NCBI GenBank assembly: GCA_003254925.1
Contig: QANZ01020236.1
Coordinates: 62,001-126,000 of the forward strand
From: Chamaecrista fasciculata
Lineage: Eukaryota; Streptophyta; Magnoliopsida; Fabales; Fabaceae
DNA: 64,000 nucleotides
Direction of reading: 5' to 3'
Below the pieces are notes generated by a model, which saw only the letters and a program-made list of their open reading frames with translations, was not told the DNA's origin and searched no databases. Below are positions 23,245-35,234 of this stretch, piece after piece (position 1 is the stretch's first letter; each line of letters begins with the position of its first letter). Made by a program: the position numbers and the translations under genes.

Positions 23245-24652
23245 TAGCACTGTTAAAACGGGCCCAGGCCCGCGGGCCAGACCGGCCCGCTAAATGGGCG
23301 GGCTTGGGCTCATGAAAATAAGCCCGTTTAAAAACGGGTCTAAATGGCCCGGCCCGTTTAGCCCGCGGGCTAAACGATTGCGGGCCGAGCTGCCCGCGGG
23401 CAGCCCGTTTAAAAAAAAACTGAAACAAAAAGGCCCACTGCCCACAGCCCAACACTTGTCCAGAAGAAAAAAAAAAAAACTATGCTAAGTTGCTAACTAA
23501 GTCACACATACGCACCTAACCCTAACTCACTCTCACACTCTTCACTTTTCAATTACCATCTTCCTCACACAGCCGCTAGCTTGCTCTTCACTTCCATTCT
23601 CTTCAATCTTCACCACTGCCGGCGTCGCACCTGCACCAACGTCGCCGCCTGACCACTGTCCACTGCCGTGCGTCGGCCAACAGTGGCCCTTCGTCATCCG
23701 TCGGCCATTCTGCGGGGTGAAAGGTAATACTTGTTCTGACTTCTGAGTATTTTTTTTTCAGAGTTTATAAATCTTTCATCTTTGAACCAAAAAACTTTTC
23801 TCTGCAAATGGCCAAATTGCAAGGTCAGACTTTATAAATCTTCTGAGTTCATTTTTTTTTTTCAGTTTATAAATCTTCAAAGTCATTTATAAATTTTTGC
23901 ATTTAATGACATAAAGTGGTGTTGTTCTGTAATCTGTTGATGATGATGGTTGATGGAAGTGTTAAGTGTTATTTCTACGTTTATAAATTTACACAGGTTA
24001 GATGACTTTGAAAGTGGAGTTGTTCACTTTTTCTGGGGTTTTTATTTAATGATGTTGTTGATGATGATGATGAATCACCTTCAAATGCAATTGTGGATAT
24101 TGATGATGATTGATGACGGAGGAGTGAAGATAATTGAGAATTTTGAAGATGAATTGACACTTGTTTTTAGATGTTAAGGACTATTTTATTATGCAGTTCT
24201 GAACTTCTGACTTTGGACTTCCTATTTATATTTTTAGTAGTGTAATAGTGGTCAATGTTTGGACTTTGGACCATTTTTAGTGGATTTCCTATTTCAATCT
24301 AATTTTGAATGTTACTATGTTTTGACTTAGGAACATTTTATAGCATGATTATGCAACTTAGTAGAATAGTAGTGTTGGAATTTGCAGAATTGAAGCTGAT
24401 ACAACTGTATAAGACAATGTATGTGCAGAAATGGTGTTACAAAAGTGCAGAAATGGTGTTACAAAAGAAAAGACAAAAAAATAGAAAAAAAAAAGCAGTG
24501 GCCCGCGGGCCGGCCCATTAAACCCGCGGGCACTGCGGGGCGGGCCCGGGCAGCATATTTGCTGCCCGTTTATAAACGGGCAGGCCCGGCCCGGCCCGTT
24601 TAAGTCCAGGCCCGTGGCGGGCCGGGGCGGGCCGGCCCGTTTAACAGTGCTA
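23245..24652. mobile_element. hAT element, internally deleted (1408 bp)
   Basis: Ends TAGCACTGTTAAAACGGGCC and GGCCCGTTTAACAGTGCTA form an inverted repeat, and the 8-bp duplication CTCCCCAA is perfect (23237-23244 and 24653-24660). Subterminal regions are dense in GGCCCGCGGGCC-type words. The interior keeps what looks like the 5' end of an autonomous element (GC-rich leader at about 23570-23720 followed by GTAA-like donor context, then short open frames rich in Asp and Met near 24050-24170) but no hAT dimerisation domain or catalytic core. It is a deletion derivative. Confidence 0.9.
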
Positions 24653-24660
24653 CTCCCCAA

Positions 24661-24914
24661 GTTGAGTATATATAATTAAATATATAATATAATTAATAAA
24701 AAAATTATGTATAATTTTAATTTTGATCCAATTAGAGCATGAATATCTGTACACTTTCATAACATAGTAACATATCAATAATATAGACTTGTATGGGAAG
24801 TTCAATAATATTGTCAGCAAAATAGCAATATTCAAGAAAGGGAATGAAAAACTTTCTTAACTATTTTTCAACCATAAAAGAAGAGAATGCAGTATAATTA
24901 ATTAGATATTTAGA

Positions 24915-24946
<32 letters not shown>

Positions 24947-25245
24947 GGAGAAAAGAGCATACAATTAATTAGTTCATGAGTTAGGTCGGTTTGGACTTGG
25001 ACTTAAAAGCTATTCTTTTTTTTTTTTGTCAATACAAATGAGTTTAGGATCGAGCTAGTTTTTGTATCTATTATAATTGTTACCCATTTTATGAGCCCAA
25101 ACTCAATGGGCTAATTTTAGCCCATTGAGTTTGGGCTAACTTTATATGTACCAAAAACACATGGGCTAACTTTAGGCTTAGTCCATATATTTGAACTATT
25201 TTTTAAATAAAAACATATTTATAATGCAGGAAAGGACAAAAATGG
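24661..25245. other. AT-rich intergenic sequence with (AT)n microsatellite
   Basis: An AT dinucleotide run lies at about 24919-24946. A short palindrome 'tgagcccaaactcaatgggct' / 'agcccattgagtttgggcta' lies at about 25091-25139. No gene. Confidence 0.6.
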
Positions 25246-26145
25246 TGTAACCAGGGGCGGAGCCAGGATTTTAGGTTAGGGGGGCCAAAATTTTTTTTGG
25301 CCAAAATCTTATTTTAGTCCCTAATACTTATCTAAAATTTTGTTTTAGTCCCTAATGTTTGGGTTTGATATGAGAGAAATATAACTATATTCAATAGTTA
25401 AGGGCCAATATGAAACTTTTAAAAAATATTAAGTACCAAAATAGGACAAAAAATTATTAAGGACCAAAATATAAAGCATATAAAAGAAATTTGGACATTT
25501 TATTAGGGACCAAAATTCTATTAGGGACCAAAATAGAATTTTGGCCCATTTTTTCTCAATATATTATCAACATTTTAACATAAAAATGTATAATTTGGAC
25601 AAAAAAAAATATAAAGCATATAAAAGAAATTTAAAGAAATAATGAGATTGGAAAGATAATAATTAAAATATTAAATAATGAAAAACAACGAATCGTGTTT
25701 AAAATTAGATATTGATATAGTACATTAGTATTTTATTATATTATCTAAGATATTATTCATATTTATTATATTTCTTTATGTATGTCTTACTCACAAATAA
25801 TAAACTAAAACTTTTAGATTGCTTTTTCTAAGAAATAAGAACTATTATAATATATTTTTTAATTTTTTAAAAAATTTTAGATTTTTACTTTTGAAAAATG
25901 ACAAAAATAACATGATATAGTTTCTTTTATATATATACAATTATACATACATAACGTGTATATATATATTTATATAATAATATAATTTATATAATAAACT
26001 GATATTCTTTTTGTGAATAAACTAAATTTCATTAAGAAGAAGTAAAATATAAGCTTGGGTATGTTGCAGTAATCGAACCCTTGACCTTGCTGACAAATTT
26101 GGTGGGGGCCAAAATCATTGCCACTTGGTCTAAGCCATTGTCAAA
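25246..26145. repeat. repeat-derived block starting GGGGCGGAGCCAGG
   Basis: Begins with 'caggggcggagccaggattt', a terminal sequence that recurs in many plant genomes as a transposon end, followed by short 'agtccctaat' / 'aggaccaaaat' inverted words (25300-25540) like those of the Mutator-like foldbacks elsewhere in the window. The end near 26060-26140 ('gtaatcgaacccttgacctt', 'ggtgggggccaaaa') also looks repeat-derived. No coding sequence. Family not determined. Confidence 0.45.
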
Positions 26146-26846
26146 TACAAAACTTGTATACTATATATATATATTCTAAAACTTGTATACTATATATATA
26201 TACAAAACTTGTATACTATATGATTCTATTTTATTATACAAATCTATACTTTACCTTCCCGGAGTTCAGAGGAATTTTTATTTTATGATTCCATTGGAAA
26301 ATACAATTCCTATGTCATATGGCTATTATATAGTGTATTATATATGTATTTTAAGTTGGGCTCCAACATTTTATGTGAACCGGTTTAATTAGGGAGAGAA
26401 AATGGGTGAGGGAAAGTGTTGAGCTAGGTCACTCTATGAAAAAGGTCTATTAGGCCAAAGTCCCAATCTAGGTTTGAGTTTTATTTTTTGGAGTGAGAGT
26501 GTGAGTACTCCGCAAGCAAAAAATGAGAGAGGGAGATGGATCATAGAAACATTTTAGAGAAAGAGAAAGTAAATTTGAAAAGTTTTTCTCTCTAGGCAGC
26601 TTGGGAATGGATCCGCTAAAGTTAGTTTTAGGTAAAATTCATAAACTTTCAATATAATGATATATTTGATCCTACATTGTTGTATCGATATTTCACTTTT
26701 CTTCATATTTATTTCCACTTAATAATATTTTATTATAACTTTACGAACTTTACCATCATTTAACTTTAGCTAATCTAAATTCCAGTAAGCCTAAGTTTTC
26801 TTCAGTTGTTGGAGTTTTATTTTTCAAAGCAGGAGTGTGAGCATTC

Positions 26847-26891
<45 letters not shown>

Positions 26892-27110
26892 GTCAACATG
26901 AAAAGTTTTTTTTTTCCTTAATAGCAATGACTTTCAGAGAAATCCAACAGTGAAATTTTTTTTCGATTGAGTTAAAATTTGGAGATATGTTCATAATACC
27001 ATATTCTAGATATCTTGTGATTAGTTTTTCGATTTGATCCTTTGTTTGGTAAAAATGAATTTTTAAATTTTTGAAGAACATCTTATCAAGTGTTCCATAA
27101 CAATATTCAT
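26146..27110. other. intergenic sequence with microsatellites
   Basis: Contains three tandem ~28-bp units with 'aaaacttgtatactatata' (about 26150-26224) and a (GA)n run at about 26849-26886. No gene recognised. The part around 26390-26640 resembles LTR-like leader sequence but has no defined ends. Confidence 0.5.
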
Positions 27111-27605
27111 TAGGGATGTCAAGATGGGCTCAAGCCCGTGGGCCCGGCCCGACCCACCCGCTAAATGGGCGGTCTTGGGCTACAAAATATAAGTCCGTTT
27201 AAATGCGGGTTTAAATGGGGTGGCCCATTTAGCCTGCGGGCTAAACGGGTACGAGGCGGGCTACCCGCGGGCCTAAACGAGCTTGTGTTTTTTAACAAAA
27301 AAAATCTGCACAAGATAGTAAAAAAAATAGTTTTGTGATTTTGTCAAAAAAAAATACATATTTATCCCAATAATTATTTTTGTCCTGTTGGCAAAAAAAA
27401 AAAACAATTGTAGCCCAAAAAAATAATTTTAGAAAAAAAAAGCCTATGAACAAAAAAAAAAGCCCGCGGATCGGCCCGTTTAGCCCGCGGGCTTTGATGG
27501 GCGATCCGCGGGCAACATGTGCGAAGCCCGTTTTTAAACGGGCTGGCCCGCCCTAGCCCGCTAAGAGGCGGGCCCATCGCGGGCCAGCCCGTTTTGACAC
27601 CCCTT
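27111..27605. mobile_element. non-autonomous hAT-like element, GGCCCG-rich
   Basis: Left end TAGGGATGTCAAGATGGGCT and right end AGCCCGTTTTGACACCCC form an imperfect inverted repeat; inner words are the same GGGCCCG/CGGGC series as in the hAT at 23245-24652. I could not find a clean 8-bp duplication, so the outer borders are approximate by a few bases. No coding capacity. Confidence 0.75.
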
Positions 27606-27675
27606 CATTGCCCGGAACATTGAACCACCAAATCTTCTTCGATTTAATTTTTCTAGTCCATTAATTAATTAATGC

Positions 27676-28256
27676 TAGGGGTGTTCACGGGCTGGGTTAG
27701 GTTGGGTTTAGGGCGGGTTGGTTCGGGCTCACTAATTTATTTGGTGGATTGGGTTGGGTTGGGCTAAAGAAAATAATTGAGTCAACCCAAACCAACCCAA
27801 ACCAAATAGTGGCGGGTTGGTTTGGGTTGGGTTGGCGGGTTGGCCCATACTAATTTTTTTTATTTTTTATATATTTATTTTATAAAAAGTTTGGTCCCTC
27901 TTAAATTTTTTTTTCTTTAATTTGGTCCTTCACAATTTGTTTTTTATGGACTAAATTGAGAATAAAAAATTATTAATTGACCAAATTGTAAAAATAATAT
28001 TATTTGTGATATTAAAATATAATTTTGACTAAATAAAAATTAATTTTATTTTTTATTTAATATTTTTGCGGGCCGACGGGTTGGGTTGGGTTGAGCGGGC
28101 TCAAAATCTTGAAAACCGCAGCCCAACCCAAACCACAGCGGGCTCAACTTTTTGAACCCAAACCAACCCGCCAGCCCAACCCAAACCAACCCAAACTAGT
28201 GGGTTGGGTTGGTTTTAGCGGGTTGGCGGGTTGGCCCAACCCAATGAACACCCCTA
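27676..28256. mobile_element. non-autonomous hAT element with perfect target duplication (581 bp)
   Basis: Ends TAGGGGTGTTCACGGGCTGG and AACCCAATGAACACCCCTA are inverted repeats, and ATTAATGC (27668-27675 and 28257-28264) is a perfect 8-bp duplication. Subterminal words are GGGTTGGGTTGG and CCAACCCAACCC. The core is AT-rich and non-coding. A diverged relative lies at 50305-50993. Confidence 0.9.
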
Positions 28257-28605
28257 ATTAATGCTTATATTTGAGACTATAAAATTCCACATGATTTGAA
28301 TTATTTTTTCACTTTCTAATGCTATTATCTTTCTTTGTGTTAGAGGGAAGCACAATTCTAAATAAAGAAAGAGAAAAAGAAGAAATAAAAAAATTAACGT
28401 GATTCGATGTTTTAAAACTTGTTTTACAGTCTTATTGAAATTATTTCACTATTTGTAATTAGACTAGAAAAAGTAAGTAAAAATTTGATAAAATCCATAA
28501 ATTAAATAAGTTGAGCCATTCATCTCTATAGATCTATACTTGAAATTTTCAAAGGATTCATATTGTCCACTTTATATATGTACTCAATTATATTTCAATA
28601 GATTT
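28257..28605. other. AT-rich intergenic sequence
   Basis: No feature seen. Confidence 0.5.
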
Positions 28606-30366
28606 AGGCTGCGTTTGGATCCCCTTTACAGTGCCTTTATCCTCCTTTATCTCCCAGTACTCCTTTAATACCAGATCTACAGTTACAAATGTTGTTTGTG
28701 TTACCTTTATCTCCCCCTCCTTTATTTTCCTCCTTTATCATTCCTTTATCTCTCATTTATCTCTCTTTTATCTTCTAAAATTACTAACATATCCCTACTC
28801 AACTACCTATAATTACCTATTATATATTTTAAAATAATAAAATATGAATAAGGGCAATATTGTTATTTGACCTACTGCTCTACTTTTTCCCAACCATCGC
28901 TTGAACTTGTTCGTTCGTCAGTTCGTGTGGCTTCAATTCTTCTTCATTCTTCATCGTGCCGGTGAGTCCCTTGTCGTCCGTCGTCCGTCGTCCGTCGTCA
29001 CGTGCTTCCGTCGTCTCTGGTGATCATCTGCTCGGTGAGTTGCTTGATTCCCCAAATTTCTGAAGCCCTAGATTCTATTTCTTCATCCCCAAATTCTGTT
29101 TCACCGCTGATTTGTCTCTTTCTTTGCAAATTTGGGTACTGCGTAATGCTCAAGAACGCAAGCCATTTTTATTTTCTAAGTTCTTCAGCCATTATTTGAG
29201 TATTTCATCACTGATTTCTTCTCATTGCTGATTTTTTCTTCTCACCGCTGAAAACATCTATTTTTTCTCTAATAGATTGCAAATTGTTGATTGTAGTCCC
29301 TAAAATATATGAGAGCTGTCATTTTATATGCCTTGTTAGATAAAGTAAGATGGTCATGATTGTATTGTTTTTATATGCCTTGTTGCTTAGAGATTTTTTT
29401 ATATGCTAGTGATAGTTGTTAAACAGTTTATCGGTCATCCCTTCATGGCGTCCTCTACAACATCACGTCGATCTACTGCAAGTGTTACGAGGATACCACC
29501 CATCTGCAACTGCGGTGACAATGCAATGATGAAGACCTCTTACACTGATAATAATCCTCGCCGTAAATTCTGGACTTGCCGCAAGTATCCCGTTAGAACA
29601 TGGTTTCGTATCAGTTGTAATAAATGCAGCAAATAAAGGATACCGGGTTCGAATCCCCTCGGCATGTTATAACTTTTATTTTTTTGATTTTCAGTATATG
29701 AGTAATATTTTTTGTTATCCCATTCAACAATAAAAATTACAGATTAGTCCAACTTTAATAATATTTTTTTATAAGCATATTTCAAAAACATTAATGAAAT
29801 TATAAGAAAAAAACTATAATTTATACCCCAGAAAATATACATTTTGGTCACTCCTCTATTATATAAATAGGTAATATTTTTTGTAGTATCAAAATTTTAA
29901 AATAAAATTAAAAGACAGTAAACAGGAAAAATATATAAGCTAGTCCCTAAAAGTTTACAATTTAGTACTCAAAAATTACATTTTGGTCCCACATTCACAC
30001 CTCCATCCTCCTTTACTTTACCACTCCAAAAGTCTCCTTTATTAACTTCCTCCTTTAGCACAAATTTCGAGGCAATCATTACTCATACCACTTTACTAAC
30101 ACCAAAACAAACAAAAAAACAACACTCCTTTATCCTCCTTTATTTTTACCATTTTTACCCCTATACAAATTTAAAATACTAATACTATTATTTCAACCCA
30201 CCACAATCATTACATACCCTTTAAAATAATTTCACATCATAATTTCTCCTTTATCTCTCATTTTCCCAAACACAATTTACTAAAAACCTCCTTTATAACA
30301 CAAATCCTTTACCTCTCCTTTATTACCTCCCCCATTCCTTTATCCTCCTTTACGCCTTAGCTAGAG
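28606..30366 (+). mobile_element. repeat unit bounded by CCTTTATCCTCCTTTA-rich blocks
   Basis: Both ends are built of CTTTAT-rich pyrimidine words in the same orientation (28622-28770 and 30000-30355), with 'ccttt.atcctcctttat' at each. The left border has 'ggctgcgtttggatcc', a phrase common at plant transposon ends. Between them is a GC-richer leader with four GTCGTCC-type units (about 28970-29000), a small zinc-finger ORF and AT-rich sequence. Because the end blocks are direct rather than inverted I cannot assign a transposon class. Confidence 0.5.
29445..29636 (+). CDS. small GRF-type zinc-finger protein, 63 aa, transposon-borne
   Basis: The ORF could open earlier at 29403, but ATGGCG at 29445 has the better start context and begins a Ser/Thr-rich leader (about residues 1-16) ahead of the conserved part. 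Residues about 17-45 follow the GRF zinc-finger pattern: C-x-C-G, then a Thr-Ser-x-Thr-like stretch, an Asn-Pro-Arg-Arg-x-F motif (usual form N-P-G-R-x-F) and a further Cys; two more Cys lie near the C-terminus. GRF fingers bind nucleic acid in proteins such as topoisomerase 3 and NEIL3, and short versions are common in plant transposon-associated ORFs. The ORF lies wholly inside the repeat unit 28606-30366. The tail after 'KYP' departs from the usual C-x-F-x-W ending, so it may be frameshifted, truncated or spliced to a further exon that I cannot identify. Confidence 0.5.
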   Translation: MASSTTSRRSTASVTRIPPICNCGDNAMMKTSYTDNNPRRKFWTCRKYPVRTWFRISCNKCSK

Positions 30367-31352
30367 TTTTACTTCCCTTAATAGATAAAAGATCTATCAA
30401 TATTAGAATTGCTTTAGAAAATAATAATAGGATTGTTTGCTTTGTTTGGACCCATAAGAACTTTCATATATGGTTGGAATTATGCCCCAAGGCAAAATGG
30501 GCTTCCGTTCAACATAACCAAACAAGCATGTTTTTTTTATTTCCTAATGAGTATCTTAAGTTTAGTTCTTGTCTTAAAAAAAGAAAAAGAAAAAAATTAT
30601 GAAAAATTAGAGTCGTAATTTTATGTAGACAAATGGATTGTAAACTTCATCCAACGGAGAGATCATAGCTACCAATGTGGGATTAATTAGCAGAAGTATT
30701 TGTCTTTCTAGATATAATTAAGAGTAAACTAACAATTTGGTTCCTAAAAGATCATCGAAAGAATAACTCGATCTTTGACAAATTAAAATGTATAATTTAA
30801 TTCCTGAAAGATTAAAACGGTATATTAATTAGTCTATATTAATATACAGTTTTAATATTTTAGGTACTAAAAAGTATAATATTTTAATTTTTTAAGGACT
30901 AAATGTATATTTTGATATTTCAGAGACCAAATTATGAGTTTGGTAATCTTTTCAAGATCAAATTATTAGTTTACTCTATAATGATGGTTTCTCTTTGTAG
31001 GACAAGACGTGAGAGACTTGGGATGGAAGAAATATAGAAGGGGAAACCATACTATTAGGAGAGCAATGTAAGAAAGAAATTAACATTGGTTTCACCAATT
31101 AATGTACAAACTCATTTTCTTTACTCTTACCACTTATACTTTTTTTCTTTTCTAATCATAATTTCATGTATATATTACAAATAGTACAAACTACAGAGAT
31201 TGTTCTTTTTATTTTTATTTTTTGCCATAATACAGAGATTGTTCTTAATTCTAAGTAAACTTTGGAATTCAATTAAGCCATATTCTGATATTAAGATTTA
31301 GATATTTTAATATTAGATATCAGTTAGTGAAAACAATATATATTATATAAAA
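30367..31352. other. intergenic sequence, no supported gene
   Basis: AT-rich, with short words like 'agaccaaattatgagtttggt' and 'gatcaaattattagtttac' that form imperfect inverted copies of 30721-30760, so another small foldback-like repeat of about 260 bp may lie at about 30720-30980. No gene. Confidence 0.45.
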
Positions 31353-31867
31353 GGTCAAATATTCATTTTGGTCCATTATCTTTGTCGCAAAGTTTAAATT
31401 GGTCCATTGTCTATGCAACTTGGTTCAAAATGGTCCTACCATTAAATTTAATTTCTTTTCTCTATTTTTAATGATGTAGCACCTCACTTTTTCCTTCTCT
31501 CTCTCTCTCTCTCTCTTATGTTCATTTCTTTCTCGTGTGTGGTATTTTTTAATAACACGGCCTTTTTTTTTTCAAAAATGGTAAGGAAAAGAACAGCATG
31601 TTTGAATATAAATGAAGTTTAACAAAGTTTGTGTCATTCAAAAATGCCACACATAAGAGAGAAATGGACAATTATGAAAGAGAGAGAGAGAGGCGCTAGT
31701 ATAGGTGCTACGTTATCAAAAATTGAAAAAAGAGAATAAAATAATTTATGGCAAGATCATTTTGAACCATAGTTGCATAGATAATGGATCAATTTGAATA
31801 TTTTAAAAGATAATGGATCAAAATGAACTTAGAGATAAAGATAATGGACCAAAATGAACATCCAACC
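31353..31867. mobile_element. Mutator-like foldback element (515 bp)
   Basis: Left end GGTCAAATATTCATTTTGGT is mirrored by the right end 'accaaaatgaacatccaacc'; the inverted arms continue through 'ccattatcttt' and 'aaagataatgg' and the pyrimidine run (TC)n against (GA)n. Flanking 9-mers TATATAAAA (31344-31352) and TATAAAAAA (31868-31876) agree at 8 of 9, as for a Mutator duplication. Non-coding. Confidence 0.8.
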
Positions 31868-33867
31868 TATAAAAAAAGAATCATAAATTTTGTTAATTAT
31901 TCTTATGCTTTAACAAATTATTTTCAAATTTTTAATTTTTGATCTATATCTTAATTCCAATTATTAGAAAGATTCTTTAAATTTTATGGGGTGTGGATTT
32001 TGTGATTGAATTGTTTTATTCTCCAACAACAAACCAAAGAGTGAAACATGGTCCATAGGGAAACCCATGATCCGACAGAATCTGAGCATTGAAAAAAAAG
32101 TTTAAAAAAAAAAGGCAATACGATAACATACTGTCACACAAAATAAAACAATATTATACAAACACTGCAAAAACCATTATGCCTCCACATCTTCTTCCTC
32201 TATCAATTTTCCTTTCTTCCATATCAAGCACTACAAGTAACGTAAAAAATAAGCAAAACCAAAACCCAAAAGAAATAATAATAATAATAATAATAATAAA
32301 AGAAAAAAAAGAATATGAATATAATCTATTCCCTTATTTTCACGCCAACCCTAAGCCATATTCAAACTGAAGAATGCAGATTCCCTTTTCCTTCTACAAC
32401 AGGCTATATAATGGAGACATCATATAGTCATTTTCCCCTAATTATTCCTTCTTATCATAATTATAACAATTTAATAATTTAATGAGTAAAATTATATACC
32501 CACTTTTGTTAGATAAGATTTCTCTTTTCCTAATTTGATTGTTGGAAAATAAAATTTATCAATTTAATTATCTAACTTATCTTTTTCTCAATCCACTCAA
32601 GCAAAATCTCATATGATCATCAACATCGACATTTTATAAAAAAAAATGTAATTTTAATACTCACATAGTCTTTTTTTTTTTTTGGGCCAACTAATAATCC
32701 ATCAGTTAATCACATAAAATTAAATCAAAATAAATTATAGATTTGAGAAAAAAAAAAAAGGACCTGCAATTGACACCTAAAAAGCAACGCTTCTTTTTGA
32801 CCACATCCTTTTTTTTTTTCTTTTCAGAATTTCTGGCTCAATCTTCTTCTTCAGTTCATGTTACTGTTAGTGTCACCATTATGCCATTAATAGTATTCTG
32901 AAGACTTCTAGTTCTTGAGATATTTGACAGTTTTTTTTTTTCTTACCATTCAATAGATCTTGAGATTCATGCATCAATATTAAATAACAATAAAAAAATA
33001 CCAATAAGTTGTTGGTTGAGAAAATTTTACTCTTATTCCCAATTTAAACAAGAATTCAATCTTTGTGTAGACAAAAACAATGGATAGGTGAGAGACACTT
33101 TGTAAACATAAAAAAAAATACAATAAAAATTTATAATATATATAGTGATGGAAAGACTTTAATTAAAGACTTTCAGTTGATACTTAGATGAGCAATAATA
33201 AGAAATATAATTTGTTAAAAAGCAGAAGCATCATTTTTCTATTAGCTTCCTCATCATAATAAACAAACTATTCAATGAGAAACAAACAAGACAATGTGTT
33301 CTTAATCATTACGAAAGCAAGAAAGTAACTTGAATTCTAGAGACCCTTTTTAGTTTTTACTCATAGGCCTACTAGTAGTACTAAATTAAAACCTACAAAC
33401 TTGACAATAATTAGGTGAACAAAGTCCATACAATAGGGGATAATATATATAAATTTAATTACCTGGTCATTAACAACCATTTTTTCTCCGTTGCTAAAAA
33501 ATAGTATAGAATTAACTAATTTGCATATGTTAATTTGTATTTTATTGAATCCCTAACTGACACACTCAAGCTAGAAAGCTTTGCTTGTTCGGAAGGTCAA
33601 GTTGAGGTCTATGTGAGTTTGAAATACCCCTATGAACTTTAATGTGCTTGAAACGTAGCATTCTCTTTAGATCTTTAGCTTTGATCTTAGAGTAAATATA
33701 TAATTAGGTCATTGAAAAATATGCTAGAACTCAATCATTAAAAAATTAATTTATACAATTTAATCTTTGAAAATTATGAAAGTAATACAATTTAATCTTT
33801 TAAACTTATATTATAGAGACTAATTTGTAAAAATAAAATGATTAATATGAACTAATTTTATAACATT
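31868..33867. other. AT-rich intergenic sequence upstream of the josephin-like gene's promoter region
   Basis: I see several T or A homopolymer runs and an ATA trinucleotide run (about 32275-32299), but no gene. The open frame at 32089-32370 is low-complexity and unsupported. Confidence 0.5.
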
Positions 33868-35112
33868 TAGAAATTAAAGAATGTAAATTAAAATTTCAAA
33901 GATTGAGTTATTAACTCATATCTTCAAGAAATTGTTTTTTTTTCTAACAAATCTAGAAATTAATTTATATATGGTCAAATTCTCAAATTGGTTTAAATCT
34001 AGTGGGAACGAACACTATTTGGAGACTGAGAAAACATCAGGTCTCCCTAATGAAGGCTTAAGATGATTCTCTGCAATAGAAATATCTCTCGAACATATTA
34101 ATAATATGTGTAATTTAATAGCTTCTTCTAGTAATAACAGTTGGAGTAGAAAGGATGTTAGCCCTTGTTTGTGGGGTCCCAACATCTTACATTTCCTATG
34201 TAATAGGTTTCCGTTTCGTTGCCATACTGTCGGGGTTCATCGTTTTTTAACGTTTTAATGATATTACCAAAAAAAAGTTCATTTTGATCCTAAATGTTTT
34301 AAAATTTTCATATTAGTCCTAAATGTTGTTATTTAGTTTCATTTTGATCTCAGACTATTGAATATGGTTATATCTCTATCTATTCAAGTTCAAATGCGAC
34401 AAATCCAGAGTTACATGTTACTTCTAATGAGTACTTTCTCTATCTAGTTGGAGCTGTCAGCAAATAAGGTCAAATCATGTCTTTAAAGTGAGTTGCTCGT
34501 TTCATGGTCAAACAAATGAAGTTGGTCATATCTCTCATTTCAAGTTTGAATGTGACGAATTTATAGTTAAATGTTACTCTTAATGAGTTTTTTTCTACCT
34601 AGTTGAAACCAAAAAATAAAAAATTATGAAAAAATGATCTCAAACCCACTTTTGAACTTGGCTTAACCTCATTTGCTAATGGTCCTAACTAGGAAAAAAA
34701 GCTCATTAAGTGTAATTCATAACTCCAAAATCATCGAACTTGGACTTAAAATAAAAGAGATATAAATAACTTCATTTGTTTGACTATGAAACTAGTTGTT
34801 CACTTTTGGGACCCGATTTAACATCTATGATTGATGACTCCAACTAGATAGAGAAAATACTCGTCAAAAGCGACATGTAATTTTAGACTCGTCAAATTCG
34901 AACTTGAAATGAGAGAAATATAATCACATTCAGTAATTTGGGACCAAAATAAAACTACATAATAATATTTATGATTAATGTAAAATTTTTAAAATATTTA
35001 AAGACCAAAATAAACTTAATACATACATTCAAGATTAACTTGAGTATACCATATCTTCTTTCCCTTTTTTGACTATCTCACTTGTAACCTAAAATTTGGT
35101 CACTATAAATAA
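33868..35112 (+). promoter_or_regulatory. upstream region and TATA box of the josephin-like gene (source of the chimeric duplication)
   Basis: This 1.25 kb is the parent or sister copy of 20659-21928. A TATA box CACTATAAATAA is at 35101-35112; a second TATA-like motif CCTATAAATAAAACC lies at about 35189-35203, so the true start may be about 35135 or about 35220. A foldback element occupies 34262-35048, so the nearest unique promoter sequence is short. Confidence 0.6.
34262..35048. mobile_element. foldback-type element, copy 2, in the promoter
   Basis: Same element as 21117-21840: left arm 'aagttcattttgatcctaaatg' and 'gagtactttctctatctag', right arm 'ctagatagagaaaatactc' and 'ttcaagattaacttgagta'. 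It is about 60 bp longer because of an extra central stretch ('ttgaacttggcttaacctcat', about 34650). A related, shorter one lies upstream of TRM7 at 44249-44676. Confidence 0.75.
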
Positions 35113-35234
35113 TCTAACCTACAAAACTGTCCCCTGACTACTACTTCTTCAGATCCTCTCTCTTCCTCTGTTTCTCTCTCTCCTCTTACCTATAAATAAA
35201 ACCCAAACCTGAAAAACAATTGGGTTTGTCATCA

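Noticed and set aside
30985-31065. Short plus-strand stretch reading GWKKYRRGNHTIRR, reminiscent of a WRKY-like or other basic domain
   Set aside because: Only about 20 codons, the WRKYGQK core is not present, and no further exon supports it.
32089-32370. 93-codon open frame on the plus strand
   Set aside because: Low-complexity Lys/Ile-rich translation of A runs and an ATA repeat; no conserved motif.
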